The notes below the pieces were generated by a model that did no database searches, was not told the DNA's origin, and saw only the letters and a program-made list of their open reading frames with translations. This document shows positions 27,206 through 36,356 of a stretch of 64,000 nucleotides of DNA, one piece after another. The translations under genes and the position numbers were made by a program. The stretch is from NCBI GenBank assembly GCA_963705835.1, contig CAVPLC010000078.1, positions 62,001 through 126,000 on the forward strand, given 5' to 3'. The stretch is from Palsa-504 sp963705835. Lineage in GTDB: Bacteria > Actinomycetota > Actinomycetes > Streptosporangiales > Streptosporangiaceae. Every line of letters begins with the position of its first letter. The stretch's first letter is position 1.

Positions 27206-27376
27206 GTGACGACCGGGCTCATCTTGCTGGTGCTCATCGGCGCGATCATCGCGTACGCCTGGACGCGCCTGCGCGGCAAGATGAAGCTGAACATCAAGGC
27301 CAAGCACTGGCTGGGACCGATCCTCGTGGTCGTCATCGTCGGCCTGATGCTGTATTCCACGCACACCGGCCACTGA
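27206..27376 (+). CDS. Small two-helix membrane protein (56 residues)
   Basis: GTG start with a perfect AGGAGG 5 nt upstream (27195-27200). The product begins MTTGLILLVLIGAIIAYAW and has a second helix LGPILVVVIVGLMLYSTH, joined by a basic loop RLRGKMKLNIKAKH. The positive loop between two helices suggests a hairpin with both ends outside. No family recognised; comparable small membrane proteins are common in actinomycetes. It ends 18 bp before the convergent SpoIIE phosphatase stop. Confidence 0.75.
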   Translation: MTTGLILLVLIGAIIAYAWTRLRGKMKLNIKAKHWLGPILVVVIVGLMLYSTHTGH

Positions 27377-27394
27377 GGCGGTGAGTCTTAGACC

Positions 27395-29762
27395 TCAGGG
27401 CCTGGTGCTGCCGCGCGGCACCTCGAACCAGACCGCCTTGCCCTCCGGGGTGGGCCGGGACCCCCACCGGGTCGCGAGCTGCTCGACCAGGTACAGGCCG
27501 CGCCCGCCCTCGTCGGTTTCCCCGGCGGTGCGGATGCGGGGCAGCCGCAGGTCGGGGTCGAAGACCTCGACCCACACCACGCTCGCGCCCCGCCGCAGGC
27601 GCAGCGCGAACTCCCTGGCGGGCCCGTTGGGCTGAGCCGGGCGCGCCATCCCAGCCGCCGCGGACCGGCAGCGCCCCGCCCTGCACCGGCACGGCCGCGG
27701 GCTTGACCGAAGCCGCCTTGACGGCCGACGCGGACCCCCGGCCCCGGGCCCGGGCTGGTACCGGTTCCGGCGCGACGGGCGCGCTGACCGGGGCGGGCAT
27801 GAGCACCTGGTCCAGGTCGAGATCGAGGCCATGGTCCCGGCTGGGCGTGACCGAGGCGTGCAGGACCGCGTTGGTGACCACCTCGGAGACCAGCAGGCAC
27901 GCCAGTTCGGACTGTTCGGCGTCCATGCCCCACGACGCGAAGGTATGGGCGGCCAGCCGCCTCGCCTCGGACACCATGATCGGCTCGGCGGGGAAGGCGC
28001 GCTCGATGGAGGCCAGCTCGGACGGTGAGGACTTGACGACCAGGATGGCCATGTCGTCGTCGATGTCCCCCGGCACCGCGTACTCGGCGGCCGTGGCCAC
28101 CGCGTCGGCGTCCCCGCTCGCCGCCGCGGCCCGGACCGCGTGCCGCAGCATCTCCGCCGCCTCGGCCTCGGAGTAGTGCCCGGAACCGTCGGCGCGCGTC
28201 CGCCGGTCGGTCAGGCCGTCGGTGTAGAACACCAGGATCGCGCCGGGCGGCACGTCGACCGTCTGCTCCTTGTAGGTCGGCAGCCCGCGGATCCCCCGGC
28301 CGCGCACCCCGAGCAGCACGCCCTTGTGGGCGAACTCGAGCTGCCCCACCTGCCCGCCGCTGATCAGCAGCGGGGCGTCGTGTCCCGCGTTGGCGAAGGT
28401 CAGCTCGCGCGACCAGGCGTCGTAGATCATGTAGATGCAGCTGGCGGTGGGCGGGTCGCTGGCCAGCGGCGCGCCGTGCTCGTCGGCGGGCCCGAGTGAC
28501 CGGCACCACTCGTCGAGCTTGCGCATGATGTCGGCCGGGGCCTTCTCGTCCTGAGCGAACGCCCGCAGCGCCGCGCGCAGCTGGCCCATGATCGCCGCGG
28601 CCCGGGCGCCCCGGCCCTCCACGTCCCCGATGACGATGCCCACCCGCCCGGCGGCCAGCGGGATGATGTCGTACCAGTCGCCGCCGACCTGGGTCTGTAT
28701 TCCCTGGCCCTGCGTCTCCAGCGGCTTGGCGGGCACGTACCGGCACGCCACCTCGAGCCCGTCCAGGTCCGGTATGGTCTGCGGCAGCAGGCTCTTCTGG
28801 AAGGCCAGCGCGGTCTGCCGCTCGGTCTCGAACAGCATCGAGTTGTCGATCGCGACGGCCACCCGGCTGGCGATCGCGCCGATGAGATCGCGGTCCGGCG
28901 TCTCGTAGTGGCGCTCCTCGCGCTCGGTAAGCCGGGACAGGGCCAGGCTCATCACGCCGAGCAGCTCTCCCCGCGCGTAGAGGGGCGCCGCCAGCACCGA
29001 GGTGAGCCCCGCCTCGTGCGCCGCGGACAGGCTCTCCGCGCTCGGCGCCGGGTAATGCTCCATGTCCAGGTCGGTGACGGCGATCGTGTCAAGCCGGGCC
29101 ATCGCCTGCTGGCAGAAGTGACCCTCCGGGTAGTGGATCGGCTCACCGGTCTGAGCCCAGGTTCCCGGCGGCGGCACCCAGTCGCTGGCGTGCCGTTGCA
29201 CGCGCCGGACGAGCTGCTCACCCTGGAACAGGTCGATGAAGCAGTGGTCGGCGAACTGCGGCACGAGCATCTCCGCCACGTGCTTGAGCGTGGTGCCGAT
29301 CTCGAGGGAGCCGGCCAGCCGCTCGCCGACCCGCTCCAGCAGGGCGATCCTGTCCTGCTGCAACGGGCCGTCCCGCCTGCTCGCCTCGCGCGCCAGGATC
29401 ACCATCCCGTCGATGTCGCCGCCGCGGTGGCGCAGCGGCACGGCCAGGGCCCGGATCAGGGCGCGGGAGCCGTCACCGCGGGTGCTCTCGAACGTCCCCT
29501 CCCAGGTGCGGCCGCGCAGCACCTGGGAGGCGAGATCGTCGATCTTGCGCAGGTCATCGTCGGCGAACAGGCCGACGGAAAGGACGGACGCGCCTGCCAG
29601 CCGCGATACGTCTCCGGAAATGCGGAAAAGCCGCCCGGCGTATTCATTCAGGTACAGGAGATTGCTGAACCTGTCGGCGACCAGGACCCCTATGTCGGCC
29701 TGGGCGAGAACCATGTCCGCGGGCAGATACGCGTCGAACGCGCCCTCGCCCCAGCCGGTCAT
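27395..29762 (-). CDS. PAS-GAF-SpoIIE phosphatase with C-terminal HATPase domain (one frameshift)
   Basis: Domains in order: PAS (about 15-125), GAF (about 150-310, DHCFIDLFQGEQLVRRVQRH onward), PP2C/SpoIIE Ser/Thr phosphatase (about 340-570; VGGDWYDIIPL, VIGDVEGRG, FANAGHDAPLLI, YTDGLTDRR) and an anti-sigma-type ATPase (about 590 onward, LACLLVSEVVTNAVLHA). Such proteins tune sigma factor partner-switching by dephosphorylating anti-anti-sigma factors. Near 27640-27660 one extra G shifts the frame; the alternative frame carries the expected end EFALRLRRGASVVWVEVFD, GGRGLYLVEQLATRWG and stop at 27395. A Pro/Ala-rich linker splits the ATPase N- and C-lobes. ATG 29762. ideR lies upstream on the same strand. 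Confidence 0.85.
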
Positions 29763-29793
29763 GGCGGCGCTCCCGGGTCACCGAACGACATGA

Positions 29794-30540
29794 TCACGCT
29801 CCGGCTGCCGACTGATACCGGATGGGCGCGGACACGAAAATGTGCGCGGCGATCGGGCCGGCGAGCTCGGTCCAGTCGGCGTCCGTCGAGTCGCCCGCTG
29901 TCACGCGCACACCATCGTCGGCCGCCACGATTATCACCTCGCGTCCGGGTTGTATCCCGACGCGCTTGAGTTTAAGCATCAGAACAAGGTCGCTCTGAAT
30001 TTGCTCGCCAATTCGCCGGATGACGACTCGCGCGCTGTCCGCGGATGCGACTTTTGTCATCGCCTCACCCGTCTCGCTCATTGCCGCGCGTACCTGCTCG
30101 GCCGCCGCGTCGGGGAGCCCGAGCTCGGCCAGGCCGGGAATGAGATTGCCGTGCGGGCAGCGGACCGGGTAGGCCAGAAGCTCCAGAAGGCGACGCTCCA
30201 CGCTTTCCGATATCACGTGCTCCCAGCGGCACGCCTCGATGTGAACTTCCTCCCACGGCAGCTTGATGACCCCGACCAGCAGGCATTCGGCCAGCCTGTG
30301 CTTGCGCATTACCCGCGTGGCGAGCGTCCGGCCGACCTCGCTCAGCGCGAGCTGGCGGTCGCCCAGAACGTGCACCAGGCCGTCCCGCTCCATCCTGGCC
30401 ACCGTCTGGCTGACGGTCGGGCCGGTCTGCCCCAGGCGCTCGGCGATACGGGCCCGCAGCGGGATGACTCCCTCCTCCTCGAGTTCGAAGATGGTGCGGA
30501 GGTACATCTCCGTCGTGTCGATGAGCCCTTGGGCGGTCAA
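29794..30540 (-). CDS. ideR: Iron-dependent regulator, DtxR/IdeR family
   Basis: A 248-residue metalloregulator with the three DtxR parts: winged helix (residues 1-70, TTEMYLRTIFELEEEGVIPL and GPTVSQTVARMERDGL), dimerisation/metal domain (HRLAECLL, WEHVISE, RCPHGNLIPG with the primary-site Cys and His), and a C-terminal SH3-like domain from about 165. Iron-loaded IdeR represses siderophore and iron-uptake genes and activates storage. I did not find a 19-bp iron box next to it. It is 31 bp upstream of the phosphatase gene, same strand. Intact. Confidence 0.92.
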   Translation of the reverse strand: MTAQGLIDTTEMYLRTIFELEEEGVIPLRARIAERLGQTGPTVSQTVARMERDGLVHVLGDRQLALSEVGRTLATRVMRKHRLAECLLVGVIKLPWEEVHIEACRWEHVISESVERRLLELLAYPVRCPHGNLIPGLAELGLPDAAAEQVRAAMSETGEAMTKVASADSARVVIRRIGEQIQSDLVLMLKLKRVGIQPGREVIIVAADDGVRVTAGDSTDADWTELAGPIAAHIFVSAPIRYQSAAGA

Positions 30541-30620
30541 CTCCTCATCCCTCCTGCTGTGATGCTATGCCGGAGAGCCAAGGCCTTTGGCCGGGGAGCC
30601 GAGGCCTACGGAGACAGTGC

Positions 30621-31253
30621 CTACGGAGACAGGCGCTCGATGATCCAGCCATCATCCCGGCGCCGGTAACGCAAGCGGTCATGAAGACGATAGGCACCAG
30701 ATTGCCAGAATTCGACGGTCTCCGGGACGAGCACGTACCCGCCCCAGAAGTCGGGCATCGGCACGCTCGCCGGGGGCGGCCAGCGTTGCTCGAGCTCGGC
30801 CGCCCGGCGGTCAAGCTCCGCGCGGGACCCGATGACCTGCGACTGCCTGCTGGCCCACGCTCCGATCTGCGACCCGCGCGCCCTGGAGAAGAAGTACGGC
30901 TCGCTGCTGGCCTGCGACATCGTGCGCACGCCGCCCTCGGCGGTCACCTGGCGGCCCAGCGCGTACCAGGGGAAGACGGCACACGCCCACGGACGCGCGG
31001 CCAGGTCCTGGCCCTTGCGCGAGGTCCGGTTGCTGTAGAAGGTGAAGCCCGCCTGGTCGTGCGCCTTGAGCAGAACGGTACGGGCCCGGGGGCGGCCCTG
31101 CTCGGACGTGGTGGCGAGCACCATCGCGGTCGGCTCCGGAATCCCGCGGGCCTCGGCCTGGGCCATCCACAGGGCGAACTGCGTCATCGGATCGCCCGCC
31201 ATCGTGTCCTCGGACAGGGTTCCCAGATCGGTCTCACTCTGCGCAGCGGTCAT
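30621..31253 (-). CDS. pdxH: Pyridoxamine 5'-phosphate oxidase
   Basis: FMN flavoprotein that oxidises pyridoxine or pyridoxamine phosphate to PLP. RTVLLKAHDQAGFTFYSNRTSRKGQ, FFSRARGSQIGAWASRQSQ, and the C-terminal FWQSGAYRLHDRLRYRR with WIIERLSP are classic PdxH blocks. ATG 31253 with GAGGA upstream is chosen; GTG 31271 is possible. It diverges from citrate synthase 2, a common actinobacterial pairing. Its 3' end overlaps a 14-bp direct repeat (GCCTACGGAGACAG, twice near 30605-30631). Intact. Confidence 0.93.
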   Translation of the reverse strand: MTAAQSETDLGTLSEDTMAGDPMTQFALWMAQAEARGIPEPTAMVLATTSEQGRPRARTVLLKAHDQAGFTFYSNRTSRKGQDLAARPWACAVFPWYALGRQVTAEGGVRTMSQASSEPYFFSRARGSQIGAWASRQSQVIGSRAELDRRAAELEQRWPPPASVPMPDFWGGYVLVPETVEFWQSGAYRLHDRLRYRRRDDGWIIERLSP

Positions 31254-31498
31254 GGGTAATGATCCTCGCACCTGATCCTGGCCACGGCACCGGCGCCGCT
31301 CCTTCCGGCTCGCTCTGTGTAGTGTTCACCGTAATGATGCTCACGCCCGGAGCCGCTGTCGCAACCCAGCTCAGGGCGGTTGAATAAGAGAACCTGTCCG
31401 GCATCCGCCGGCGCTTATCCGCGGTTGGCGCATGCCCCGAAGGCACGGCCCTACCATGTGACGGCCTCACACCCCATGAGGACCACGAGAGGAAACCG

Positions 31499-32632
31499 AT
31501 GTCGGATTTCAAGCCGGGACTTGAAGGAGTCATCGCCTTCGAGACCGAAATCGCGGAGCCTGACAGAGAAGGCGGCGCGCTCCGTTACCGGGGTGTCGAC
31601 ATCGAGGAACTCGTCGGCCATGTCTCGTACGGCCACGTCTGGGGGCTTCTGGTCGACAATGCCTTCGCGCCGGGGCTGCCGCCGGCCGAGCCTTACCCGA
31701 TCCCGGTTCATTCCGGCGACATCCGGGTCGACGTGCAGAGCGCGCTGGCCATGCTCGCGCCCGCCTGGGGCCTGCGGCCGCTCCTGGACATCGGCGACGA
31801 GGAGGCCCGCGAGGATCTCGCCCGCGCCTCGGTCATGGCCCTGTCCTTCGTGGCCCAGTCGGCCCGCGGCCCCGGGCTGCCGATGGTGCCGCAGCGCCGG
31901 GTGGACGAGGCGGCCACCATCACCGAGCGGTTCATGATCCGCTGGCGCGGCGACCCCGACCCGCGGCACGTCAAGGCGGTCGACTCGTACTGGACGTCAG
32001 CGGCCGAGCACGGCATGAACGCGTCCACCTTCACCGCCCGGGTCATCGCCTCGACCGGGGCCGACGTGGCCGCCGCGCTGTCCGGGGCGGTCGGCGCGAT
32101 GTCCGGACCGCTGCACGGCGGCGCGCCCGCCCGCGTCCTGGGCATGATCGAGGAGGTCGAGCGGACCGGGGACGCCAGGCTGTACGTGACGTCCGCGCTG
32201 GACCGCGGCGAACGGCTGATGGGCTTCGGGCACCGGGTGTACCGGGCCGAGGACCCCCGCGCCCGGGTCCTGCGCCGCACGGCCAAGGAACTCGGCGCGC
32301 CCCGCTACGAGGTGGCGCTGGCCCTGGAGAGCGCGGCCCTGGCCGAGCTGCGGGCCCGGCGCCCGGACCGGGTGCTCGAGACCAACGTGGAATTCTGGGC
32401 CGCCATCGTGCTGGACTTCGCCGAGGTGCCCGCGCACATGTTCACGTCGATGTTCACCTGCGCGCGGACCGCGGGCTGGGCCGCCCACATCCTGGAGCAG
32501 AAGCGGACCGGACGGCTGGTCCGCCCGGCCGCCCGGTACATCGGCCCCCCGTCACGGTCGGTCCGCGACGTCCCCGGCGCGGCAGACGTGCTCGACCGCC
32601 GGGTCTTAACAGCCAGTAGGCTCCAAAAATGA
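31499..32632 (+). CDS. Citrate synthase 2
   Basis: A 377-residue type II-like citrate synthase of the actinobacterial short form. Condenses oxaloacetate and acetyl-CoA into citrate. Active-site His residues fall in HGMNASTF, SGPLHGGAP and GFGHRVYRAEDPRA; catalytic Asp in VEFWAAIVLDFAEVP. Its stop overlaps the serC start (ATGA), giving a two-gene operon, and it diverges from pdxH; SerC uses the PLP that PdxH makes. The 245-bp gap before it holds the two divergent promoters, in which I see no named box. Intact. Confidence 0.93.
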   Translation: MSDFKPGLEGVIAFETEIAEPDREGGALRYRGVDIEELVGHVSYGHVWGLLVDNAFAPGLPPAEPYPIPVHSGDIRVDVQSALAMLAPAWGLRPLLDIGDEEAREDLARASVMALSFVAQSARGPGLPMVPQRRVDEAATITERFMIRWRGDPDPRHVKAVDSYWTSAAEHGMNASTFTARVIASTGADVAAALSGAVGAMSGPLHGGAPARVLGMIEEVERTGDARLYVTSALDRGERLMGFGHRVYRAEDPRARVLRRTAKELGAPRYEVALALESAALAELRARRPDRVLETNVEFWAAIVLDFAEVPAHMFTSMFTCARTAGWAAHILEQKRTGRLVRPAARYIGPPSRSVRDVPGAADVLDRRVLTASRLQK

Positions 32633-33762
32633 GCGACCTGGTGATCCCGGCGGGGCTGCGACCGAAGGACGGCAGGTTCGGCAGCGGCCCGGCCAAGATC
32701 CGCCCGGAGCAGCTGGCCGCGCTGGCCGGGCCGGGAGCGGCCTACCTGGGCACGTCGCACCGCCAGCCGCCGGTCAGGTCCCTGGTCCACCGGATCCGGG
32801 CCGGCCTGGCCGAGCTGTTCGGCCTGCCCGGCGACTACACGGTGGTGCTCGGCAACGGAGGCACCAGCGCGTTCTGGGACGCGGCCGCGTTCGGCCTGAT
32901 CCGCCGTCACGCCCAGCACCTGAGCTTCGGGGAGTTCTCGGCCAGGTTCGCCGCCATCACCGGGCGGGCCCCGTGGCTGGACGCGCCGACCGTGGTGGAG
33001 TCGGCGCCCGGCACGCATCCGGCGCCGCGGCCCGAGCCCGGGACGGACACGTACGCGCTGACCCACAACGAGACCTCGACCGGCGTGGCCATGCCGGTGC
33101 GCCGGGTGGCCGGCGCCGATCCCGGGTCGCTGATCCTCGTCGACGCGACCAGCGCCGCGGGCGGCCTGCCGGTCAGCGCGGAGGAGTTCGACGTCTACTA
33201 CTTCGCCCCGCAGAAGGGCCTGGCCTCGGACGGCGGGCTCTGGATCGCCCTGATGTCGGCGGCGGCCACCGAGCGGGCGGGTGAGATCGCCGCGAGCGGG
33301 CGGTACATCCCCGACTTCCTGTCGCTCCGGGTGGCGGTGGAGAACGCGGCCAGGGACCAGACGTACAACACCCCCGCGGTGGCGACGCTGTTCCTGCTGG
33401 CCGAGCAGATCGACTGGATGGCGAGCCACGGCGGCCTGGCGTGGGCCACCGCCCGGACCGCGCAGTCGGCTGCCATACTGTATACGTGGGCGGAGAAGGC
33501 GGCCTACGCGAATCCGTTCGTCGCTGACCCCGCGCAACGCTCGCAGGTGACCGGCACCATCGACATGGCCGATGGGCTGTCCGCCGACGCCATCGCGGCA
33601 TCATTGCGGGCGAACGGCATCGTCGATACGGAGTCCTATCGCAAGCTTGGCCGCAACCAGCTTCGCATCGGCCTGTTCCCCGCGGTCGATCCGGCGGACG
33701 TGGAAGCCCTCACCGCCTGCATCGATTACGTGGTCGAGCACACGCCGACGGCTAGCGGATGA
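32629..33762 (+). CDS. serC: Phosphoserine transaminase
   Basis: PLP-dependent class V aminotransferase making 3-phosphoserine from 3-phosphohydroxypyruvate. The actinobacterial SerC start IPAGLRPKDGRFGSGPAKIRP, LGNGGTSAFWD, THNETSTGVAMPV, and the PLP lysine in YFAPQKGLASDGGLW are present. ATG overlaps the citrate synthase stop. 377 residues, normal. Intact. Confidence 0.95.
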   Translation: MSDLVIPAGLRPKDGRFGSGPAKIRPEQLAALAGPGAAYLGTSHRQPPVRSLVHRIRAGLAELFGLPGDYTVVLGNGGTSAFWDAAAFGLIRRHAQHLSFGEFSARFAAITGRAPWLDAPTVVESAPGTHPAPRPEPGTDTYALTHNETSTGVAMPVRRVAGADPGSLILVDATSAAGGLPVSAEEFDVYYFAPQKGLASDGGLWIALMSAAATERAGEIAASGRYIPDFLSLRVAVENAARDQTYNTPAVATLFLLAEQIDWMASHGGLAWATARTAQSAAILYTWAEKAAYANPFVADPAQRSQVTGTIDMADGLSADAIAASLRANGIVDTESYRKLGRNQLRIGLFPAVDPADVEALTACIDYVVEHTPTASG

Positions 33763-33835
33763 CGGTCCCGATCACGACCGTCAGGACGAGAAGCACGAGC
33801 ACGGCGGGCAGCAGCCATCGGGGCACCCGGTTCAC
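33752..33835 (-). CDS. Possible 27-residue membrane peptide
   Basis: GTG 33835 to TAG 33752 encodes a basic start (MNRVPRW) and one hydrophobic helix (LLPAVLVLLVLTVVIGTVIR). No convincing ribosome site precedes it, and its end overlaps the convergent serC stop by 11 bp. The composition is unlike a random antisense reading, but the case is weak. Confidence 0.3.
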   Translation of the reverse strand: MNRVPRWLLPAVLVLLVLTVVIGTVIR

Positions 33836-33996
33836 GATGACAGCCTACAAAGCCGCAGGCGAGAAAAGATCCGAGGTGGGTCATGGGTAACACCGCTCCC
33901 AGGGCAGAAGTGCTCGGCGAGCGCACCGGTTTAGCTCGCCGGACGCCGGAGAGGATCAAGCGGCCCGCGGGATCCGGTGCCGCCCGGGGGGAGCTG

Positions 33997-34644
33997 ATGC
34001 GGCTGTTCGTGGCCATCGCGCCGCCCGCGGCCGTGCTCGATGAACTCGACGCCCTGGCCCGGCCGCTGCAGGCCGGGCGGGCGGACCTGCGCTGGACCAA
34101 CCGGGAAGCCTGGCACGTGACGCTGGCCTTCCTCGGCCAGGTCGACGAGTCCGCCGCGGCCAGGCTGCTGCCGCGCCTGGAGCGCGCCGCGTGGCGCCAT
34201 CACGTGTTCAGGCTCGCGTTCGCAGGCGCGGGCGCCTTCCCCGCCGAGACCCGGGCGAACGTGCTCTGGAGCGGCCTGTCCGGTGACCGGGGGGCGCTGG
34301 CGCACCTGGCCGAGTCGGTGGCCGCGGGGGCGAGCCGGGCGGGCGCCCCGCCACCGGACAAGGGCCGCCGCTTCCAGCCGCACCTGACCCTCGCGCGGTG
34401 CCGGATGCCCGCCGACGTCACCGAGCTCGTCGCGGCGCTGACCGACTATCAGGGCCAGTCGTGGACCGCAGACCGTATTCACCTGGTCCGCAGCCGGCTG
34501 GGCGCCACCGAGTACCCCCGGTTCGTCACGCTCGGGAGCTGGCCGCTGCGCCCCGCCAATCCCCCCAGGGCCAATCCCCCCAGGGCCAATCCCCCCGGGG
34601 CCAATCCCCCCAGGGCCGACCCGCCCGCGGTCAGGACTGGCTGA
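33997..34644 (+). CDS. thpR: RNA 2',3'-cyclic phosphodiesterase (2H family)
   Basis: LigT/ThpR-type 2H phosphoesterase. Two catalytic HxTx motifs are visible: HVTLAFLG (about residues 44-51) and HLTLARCR (about 130-137). Hydrolyses cyclic phosphate ends on RNA. ATG 33997 with a GGGGGG-A-G site is the family start (MRLFVAIAPP); the upstream extension is disregarded. The C-terminus carries four to five copies of a PPRAN-type pentapeptide from a 15-bp DNA repeat, which is not part of the family. Its stop overlaps the convergent marR stop by 14 bp. Confidence 0.88.
   Translation: MRLFVAIAPPAAVLDELDALARPLQAGRADLRWTNREAWHVTLAFLGQVDESAAARLLPRLERAAWRHHVFRLAFAGAGAFPAETRANVLWSGLSGDRGALAHLAESVAAGASRAGAPPPDKGRRFQPHLTLARCRMPADVTELVAALTDYQGQSWTADRIHLVRSRLGATEYPRFVTLGSWPLRPANPPRANPPRANPPGANPPRADPPAVRTG
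34555..34629 (+). repeat. 15-bp tandem repeat at the thpR 3' end
   Basis: GCCAATCCCCCCAGG repeated at 34555, 34570, 34585 (one change), 34600, and a degenerate fifth unit from 34615. In frame it encodes repeated A-N-P-P-R/G. Confidence 0.9.
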
Positions 34645-35083
34645 GCTTTTCCAGGATGGGCACGGCCGCCCGGAGCGTGGCCCGCTCCTCGGTGGTCAGC
34701 TCGGCCAGCCGGCGGGCCAGCCACGCGTCCTTCGTGCGCCGGACCCGCTGCACCACCGCCCGGCCCTCCTCGGTGACCTTGAGGATGACCTGACGCCGAT
34801 CGGTCGGGTGCGGTGACCGCTCCACGAGCTCGCGTTCCTCGAGGACGGCGATGACGCGCGTCATGGAGGGCGGCTGGACCTTCTCGTGCTCGGCCAGCTC
34901 GCCCGGGGTCATCGCCTGGTGGACCTCCAGCGCCGACAACGCGGCCAGCTGGGTCTCTGACAGCACCGCCTCGGTCATGCCCGAGGCCGTGCGCTGGGCC
35001 CGCAGGCGCCTCGCCAGCCTGCTCACGGAGATCCTCAGCGCGGTGGCCAGCCCGGCATCGGTCCTGGTCTGCGTAGCTGTCAT
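34631..35083 (-). CDS. MarR-family transcriptional regulator
   Basis: About 150 residues from ATG 35083. Helices and wing typical of MarR: LSETQLAALSALEVHQAMTPG, VQPPSMTRVIAVLEERELVERS, HPTDRRQVILKVTEEG. Ligand unknown. It diverges from the DUF2530 gene (79 bp gap), a likely regulatory pair or simply a shared promoter region; no clear palindrome seen. An upstream in-frame extension is ignored because the MarR domain starts at the chosen Met. Confidence 0.88.
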   Translation of the reverse strand: MTATQTRTDAGLATALRISVSRLARRLRAQRTASGMTEAVLSETQLAALSALEVHQAMTPGELAEHEKVQPPSMTRVIAVLEERELVERSPHPTDRRQVILKVTEEGRAVVQRVRRTKDAWLARRLAELTTEERATLRAAVPILEKLSQS

Positions 35084-35162
35084 GGTCCTGAACCTGTGCT
35101 CGCTCAAACGTCGGCCGACCTGGGGCGTCGAGGTAAGTACATCACGCCCGTAGCCTGGATGG

Positions 35163-35489
35163 GTGAACGAATCCCGCGCGCCTTCGCCGCCGCCTCCCCT
35201 GGAGGCCAACGATCAGCTGGTCACCGCGGTCGGCACGGCCGGCTGGGCGGTGGCCCTGATCGTCCTGCTCATCGTCAGGAGCAGCCTGCCCTCCGACGCG
35301 CGGTGGTGGATCTGGACCTGCGCCGCCGGGCTGGCGATGGGGCTATTCGGGCTCTGGTACGTACCGCGGCTCAAGCGCGCGCGGGCGCGGGCCGCGCAAC
35401 GCCGCGCGGCGGATCAATCGGCTCCGCGCGAGAGTGGCTCGAACACCGTGTCCTCAACGGAAACGCCAGGCAGATCGACCAGGTTGTAA
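35163..35489 (+). CDS. DUF2530-type small membrane protein
   Basis: A 108-residue protein with two membrane helices (TAVGTAGWAVALIVLLIV and WWIWTCAAGLAMGLFGLWYV) followed by a basic RLKRARARAAQRR tail, matching actinobacterial DUF2530. Function unknown. GTG start 35163. Its last 76 bp overlap the convergent DUF3027 gene, so the final 25 residues may be spurious. Confidence 0.75.
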   Translation: MNESRAPSPPPPLEANDQLVTAVGTAGWAVALIVLLIVRSSLPSDARWWIWTCAAGLAMGLFGLWYVPRLKRARARAAQRRAADQSAPRESGSNTVSSTETPGRSTRL

Positions 35490-36253
35490 CCGAACTCGTC
35501 GATCACCGGGACCAGGGACCGGGCCGTGGCCTGCCAGACCACCGACTCGGAGTGCGCGCCGCAGCCGTGATCGGAGGACACGATCCGGCCGTCGTCGGGG
35601 GCGTACGCGTTGGCGCAGGCGCCGAACAGGAGGCCGAGTTCGCCGCTCAACGGCACGAAAAAGCCGCAGCTGCCGCAGTGGGCGGGCGCCGCGTGCGCCA
35701 GCGGGGTCCGCGGGCCGTGCTCGCTGGTGTACCACCGCTCGGCGGCGCTCTCCCGGCCGATGGCCGACAGCACGCGTGAGCGTCCGGGTTCTGCCGGGCC
35801 GGCCGGTTCGCCAGGCTCGGCCTCTCCGCCGGGGTACCAGTCGGTCACGGCGTCGTCGCCTTCCAGCACGACCAGCGGAACCAGCCGCTCGTCGTCCGGC
35901 GGGGCGGGCAGCAGGTCGCCGACCCCGAGATCGCCGGGCCGCAGCCGGTCCTGCCACGGCACCCAGTCCGGGGCCAGCAGGGAGGCGGGCCCGGGCAGCA
36001 GCACGGTCTCGCTGACCGTGACCCCCTTGGCCCGCGGCGCGCGCACGACCGTCACCGCCCACCGCCAGCCGGCGTAGGCCGGATCCTCGCACGCGAACAG
36101 GTGGGTGACGATGCGTTCGCCCTCAGCTTGAGCCTCGAGGTGCTCGCCCACGGCGGCCGCGCCGACGACCGCGACGAGGGCGTCCCGTGCGAGGTCGACG
36201 GCCTCCGCGCAGGCCTGATCTGGTTCCCTGGTGCGGGTGCGGGCAGAACTCAC
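35414..36253 (-). CDS. DUF3027 domain protein
   Basis: About 279 residues from GTG 36253. The acidic and Trp-rich block CEDPAYAGWRWAVTVVRAPR and VTVSETVLLPGPASLLAPDWVPW with RLRPGDLGVGDLLPAPPDDERL is DUF3027, an actinobacteria-specific family of unknown function. The C-terminus has a likely zinc site: HCGSCGFFVPL and CANAYAPDDG with DHGCGAHSE. It diverges from the MFS transporter; cold-shock, DUF3027 and MFS genes often lie together in actinomycetes (from memory). Intact. Confidence 0.82.
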   Translation of the reverse strand: MSSARTRTREPDQACAEAVDLARDALVAVVGAAAVGEHLEAQAEGERIVTHLFACEDPAYAGWRWAVTVVRAPRAKGVTVSETVLLPGPASLLAPDWVPWQDRLRPGDLGVGDLLPAPPDDERLVPLVVLEGDDAVTDWYPGGEAEPGEPAGPAEPGRSRVLSAIGRESAAERWYTSEHGPRTPLAHAAPAHCGSCGFFVPLSGELGLLFGACANAYAPDDGRIVSSDHGCGAHSESVVWQATARSLVPVIDEFGYNLVDLPGVSVEDTVFEPLSRGAD

Positions 36254-36356
36254 GGTTACCAATTCTCGCTCATCACGCAGGCTGCGGGTACGGTTACCCG
36301 CCGATTGCGGCGAAGCCGTGCTCGCCGCACTGGCGGCTACCAACAATACTGGGTAC

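Noticed and set aside
34555..34629. CRISPR-like array
   Set aside because: Units are 15 bp, directly adjacent without spacers, and in frame in thpR.
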